Positions 62,705 to 64,000 of a stretch of 64,000 bases of DNA are shown here, one piece after another (the first letter of the stretch is position 1; each line of letters starts with the position of its first letter). The stretch lies in the NCBI RefSeq assembly GCF_030056655.1, contig NZ_JASHIE010000014.1, positions 124,001 to 188,000 on the forward strand, written 5' to 3'. The position numbers and the translations under genes are program-made. Origin of the DNA: Flectobacillus rivi. GTDB lineage: Bacteria > Bacteroidota > Bacteroidia > Cytophagales > Spirosomataceae. The notes below the pieces were generated by a model. The model searched no databases and was not told the DNA's origin. It saw nothing but the letters and a program-made list of their open reading frames with translations.

Positions 62705-62722
62705 AGAAGCAAGCATTGCGCC
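62705..62722. repeat. Dispersed palindrome, degraded copy 3
   Basis: AGAAGCAAGCATTGCGCC keeps the core GCAA-GCA-TTGC of the palindromes at 4086 and 37684 but has lost the outer pairing. The CACTCATTCATTCTCTCAAT tail follows at 62741-62760. Confidence 0.5.
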
Positions 62723-62767
62723 GCTCATATTAAAAACATTCACTCATTCATTCTCTCAATATTACAC

Positions 62768-64000
62768 CTAGCTAAACTGATATTGCTTAAATGGAATCTT
62801 GGTCATACGGGTACCAGTCAAGCTAGCAACGGCATTGGCAATTGCTGGTGCTATAGGTCCCATAGGGGGCTCTCCTACCCCACGAGGTGTATCTCCTGAT
62901 GAAAGTATTGAAACTTCAATATCTGGAATATCTCGTATTTGAGCCATTTGATACTGCAAGTATTGGTTAGGCATCACTTTGCCATTTTCGATATTCAGTT
63001 CTTCAAACATGCTTGCGCTCAATCCCATCGAAATAGCTCCTTCACACTGGGCTTTTACCCCATCAGGATTGATTACTAAGCCTGGGTCTATAGCACAATA
63101 CACTTTAAGGACTTTAATTGCTCCGTTTTCAATTTTAACTTCAGCAACTTGCGCCACAGGAGTATTCACATCCGTTGCACAGGCGACACCCATCGCATGA
63201 CCTTCTGGAAGTACTTTTTGACCAAAGCCACTGATTTTTTGTACTTCTTTTAAAACACCAATGAGTCGTTTACCACGTTCATCTTGCTTGATATGTGCAA
63301 TTCTGAAACTAAAAGGATCTTGCTTTGCTTTTTTAGCTAATTCATCGATAAAAGATTCTATAGCAAAAGAATTTGCCATCAGTCCTAATCCACGCCACCA
63401 ACTTGTAAAAAAGGGTAACTGACAACGCCAATATTTTACACTGTTATTCTGAATATTTTCGTAGTGAAACAACCCTCCTCGCCAAGCACCAAAATCGGCA
63501 CCCAAAACAGTAGGCGCAAAGCTTGGCACTAAACTCGAACCAAATGCCACATCTCCACTTGCAATTTGGTGTTCAATGGCTTCAATTTTACCATTATTCA
63601 GCTTAGCACTCAGTTTATGATGAGTTGGTGGTCGTAAATACCCATTCTGAAACTCTTGTTCTCTTTCGAACAATACATGAACTGGCAAACCTATTTCTTG
63701 TGACAAAACTACAGCTTCATAAGCATGTGGAGTATAAAGCCTACGTCCAAAACCACCTCCCATAAAGGTTGGCTGAATGTCGATATCTTCTGCTCGAATA
63801 CCTGTAGCTTCTGCAATTTCATTTCTGGTATTTTTGACAGACTGTGTGCTCATTTTGACCACTACCTTTCCATCTTTGTAATACGCAGCTACACCGTTAG
63901 GCTCCATTTGGGCATGCGCCCCCAAAGGCGTATGAAACTCTAACTCTATATTATCTTCACCTTCTTCAAGACCCGTCAAATCGCCATTTCCCTGTACTAC
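62768..64000 (-). CDS. Partial molybdopterin-binding subunit of a xanthine dehydrogenase/isoquinoline oxidoreductase-type enzyme
   Basis: The frame is open to the right edge, so the N-terminus lies outside; about 410 residues are visible. Motifs of the IorB-type large subunit are clear: PLGAHAQMEPNGVAAY, the MSTQSVKNTRNEIA stretch, FMGGGFGRRLYTPHAYEAV (molybdopterin contact), then WRGLGLMANSFAIESFIDELA and the conserved PRGVGEPPMGPIAPAIANA near the end (catalytic Glu in GVGEPP). Such enzymes hydroxylate N-heterocycles or aldehydes with a small 2Fe-2S subunit, which would be expected upstream, outside the window. An internal TTG at 63979 is not the true start. Confidence 0.88.
   Translation of the reverse strand, partial: VVQGNGDLTGLEEGEDNIELEFHTPLGAHAQMEPNGVAAYYKDGKVVVKMSTQSVKNTRNEIAEATGIRAEDIDIQPTFMGGGFGRRLYTPHAYEAVVLSQEIGLPVHVLFEREQEFQNGYLRPPTHHKLSAKLNNGKIEAIEHQIASGDVAFGSSLVPSFAPTVLGADFGAWRGGLFHYENIQNNSVKYWRCQLPFFTSWWRGLGLMANSFAIESFIDELAKKAKQDPFSFRIAHIKQDERGKRLIGVLKEVQKISGFGQKVLPEGHAMGVACATDVNTPVAQVAEVKIENGAIKVLKVYCAIDPGLVINPDGVKAQCEGAISMGLSASMFEELNIENGKVMPNQYLQYQMAQIRDIPDIEVSILSSGDTPRGVGEPPMGPIAPAIANAVASLTGTRMTKIPFKQYQFS

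Noticed and set aside
63979..63979. TTG as the start of the molybdopterin-binding subunit
   Set aside because: The frame stays open to the window edge and the family needs several hundred more N-terminal residues.

Overview
The window looks like chromosomal DNA of a Bacteroidota member, most likely of the order Cytophagales (a Flectobacillus/Arcicella/Runella-like relative; the genus is a guess). Support comes from SusC/SusD and other TonB-dependent receptor genes, the type IX secretion and gliding genes porT and gldG, a long Bacteroidota-type SecA, FG-GAP lipoproteins, moderately AT-rich DNA, few Shine-Dalgarno sequences, and promoters of the Bacteroidota TAnnTTTG (-7) type. No tRNA, rRNA, CRISPR array, prophage or intact insertion sequence was seen.

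Layout. 1-2043 (minus): a partial unknown secreted protein and a small DoxX-like membrane protein. 2124-2337: a short element with 17-bp terminal inverted repeats. 2565-3988 (plus): ubiE/menG overlapping porT. 4146-29165 (minus): a 25-kb surface-nutrition locus, the most distinctive part of the window. In transcription order it has SusC, SusD, a small unknown lipoprotein, a second TonB-dependent receptor with its DUF4249 lipoprotein, one giant FG-GAP/ASPIC-UnbV lipoprotein, a SusB-like GH97 alpha-glucosidase, and three more giant FG-GAP/ASPIC-UnbV lipoproteins. The four giants have nearly equal length (1084-1105 aa) and the same architecture. 29166-30250: a 1.1-kb gene-free regulatory-looking stretch. 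30251-38510 (mainly plus): a fused FAD/Fe-S dehydrogenase, an AT-rich polytopic membrane protein, a small minus-strand protein, an M1 peptidase and a NUDIX hydrolase. 38634-40164 (minus): a TonB-like protein and an unknown membrane protein. 40399-43773: secA.

44151-47338 (plus) is a compact sugar-nucleotide and glycosyl-transfer operon (FdtA-like isomerase, FdtB-like aminotransferase, GT2, methyltransferase). It ends directly against a convergent membrane-protein gene, with proB and aat further along the minus strand. 51269-56550 (plus) is an arginine biosynthesis cluster: GNAT acyltransferase (probable N-acylglutamate synthase), argG, argC, an outer-membrane barrel gene, and argD. It has a roughly 300-nt hairpin-rich leader and a strong terminator-like hairpin between argG and argC. 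56585-56842 is a stand-alone FecR-type N-terminal domain. 57401-62531 (plus) holds a PpiD/SurA-like isomerase, gldG and dnaN. 62768-64000 is the C-terminal part of a molybdopterin hydroxylase.

How they fit together. The 25-kb locus resembles a polysaccharide-utilization-type locus: SusC/D would bind and import oligosaccharide, GH97 would release glucose from alpha-glucans, and the FG-GAP lipoproteins would be calcium-binding beta-propellers at the envelope, perhaps capturing substrate or scaffolding the receptors (inference). A dispersed composite repeat (terminator, then an AGACGCAA/TTGCGTCT palindrome, then a CACTCAT-rich tail) follows porT, the M1 peptidase gene and dnaN.
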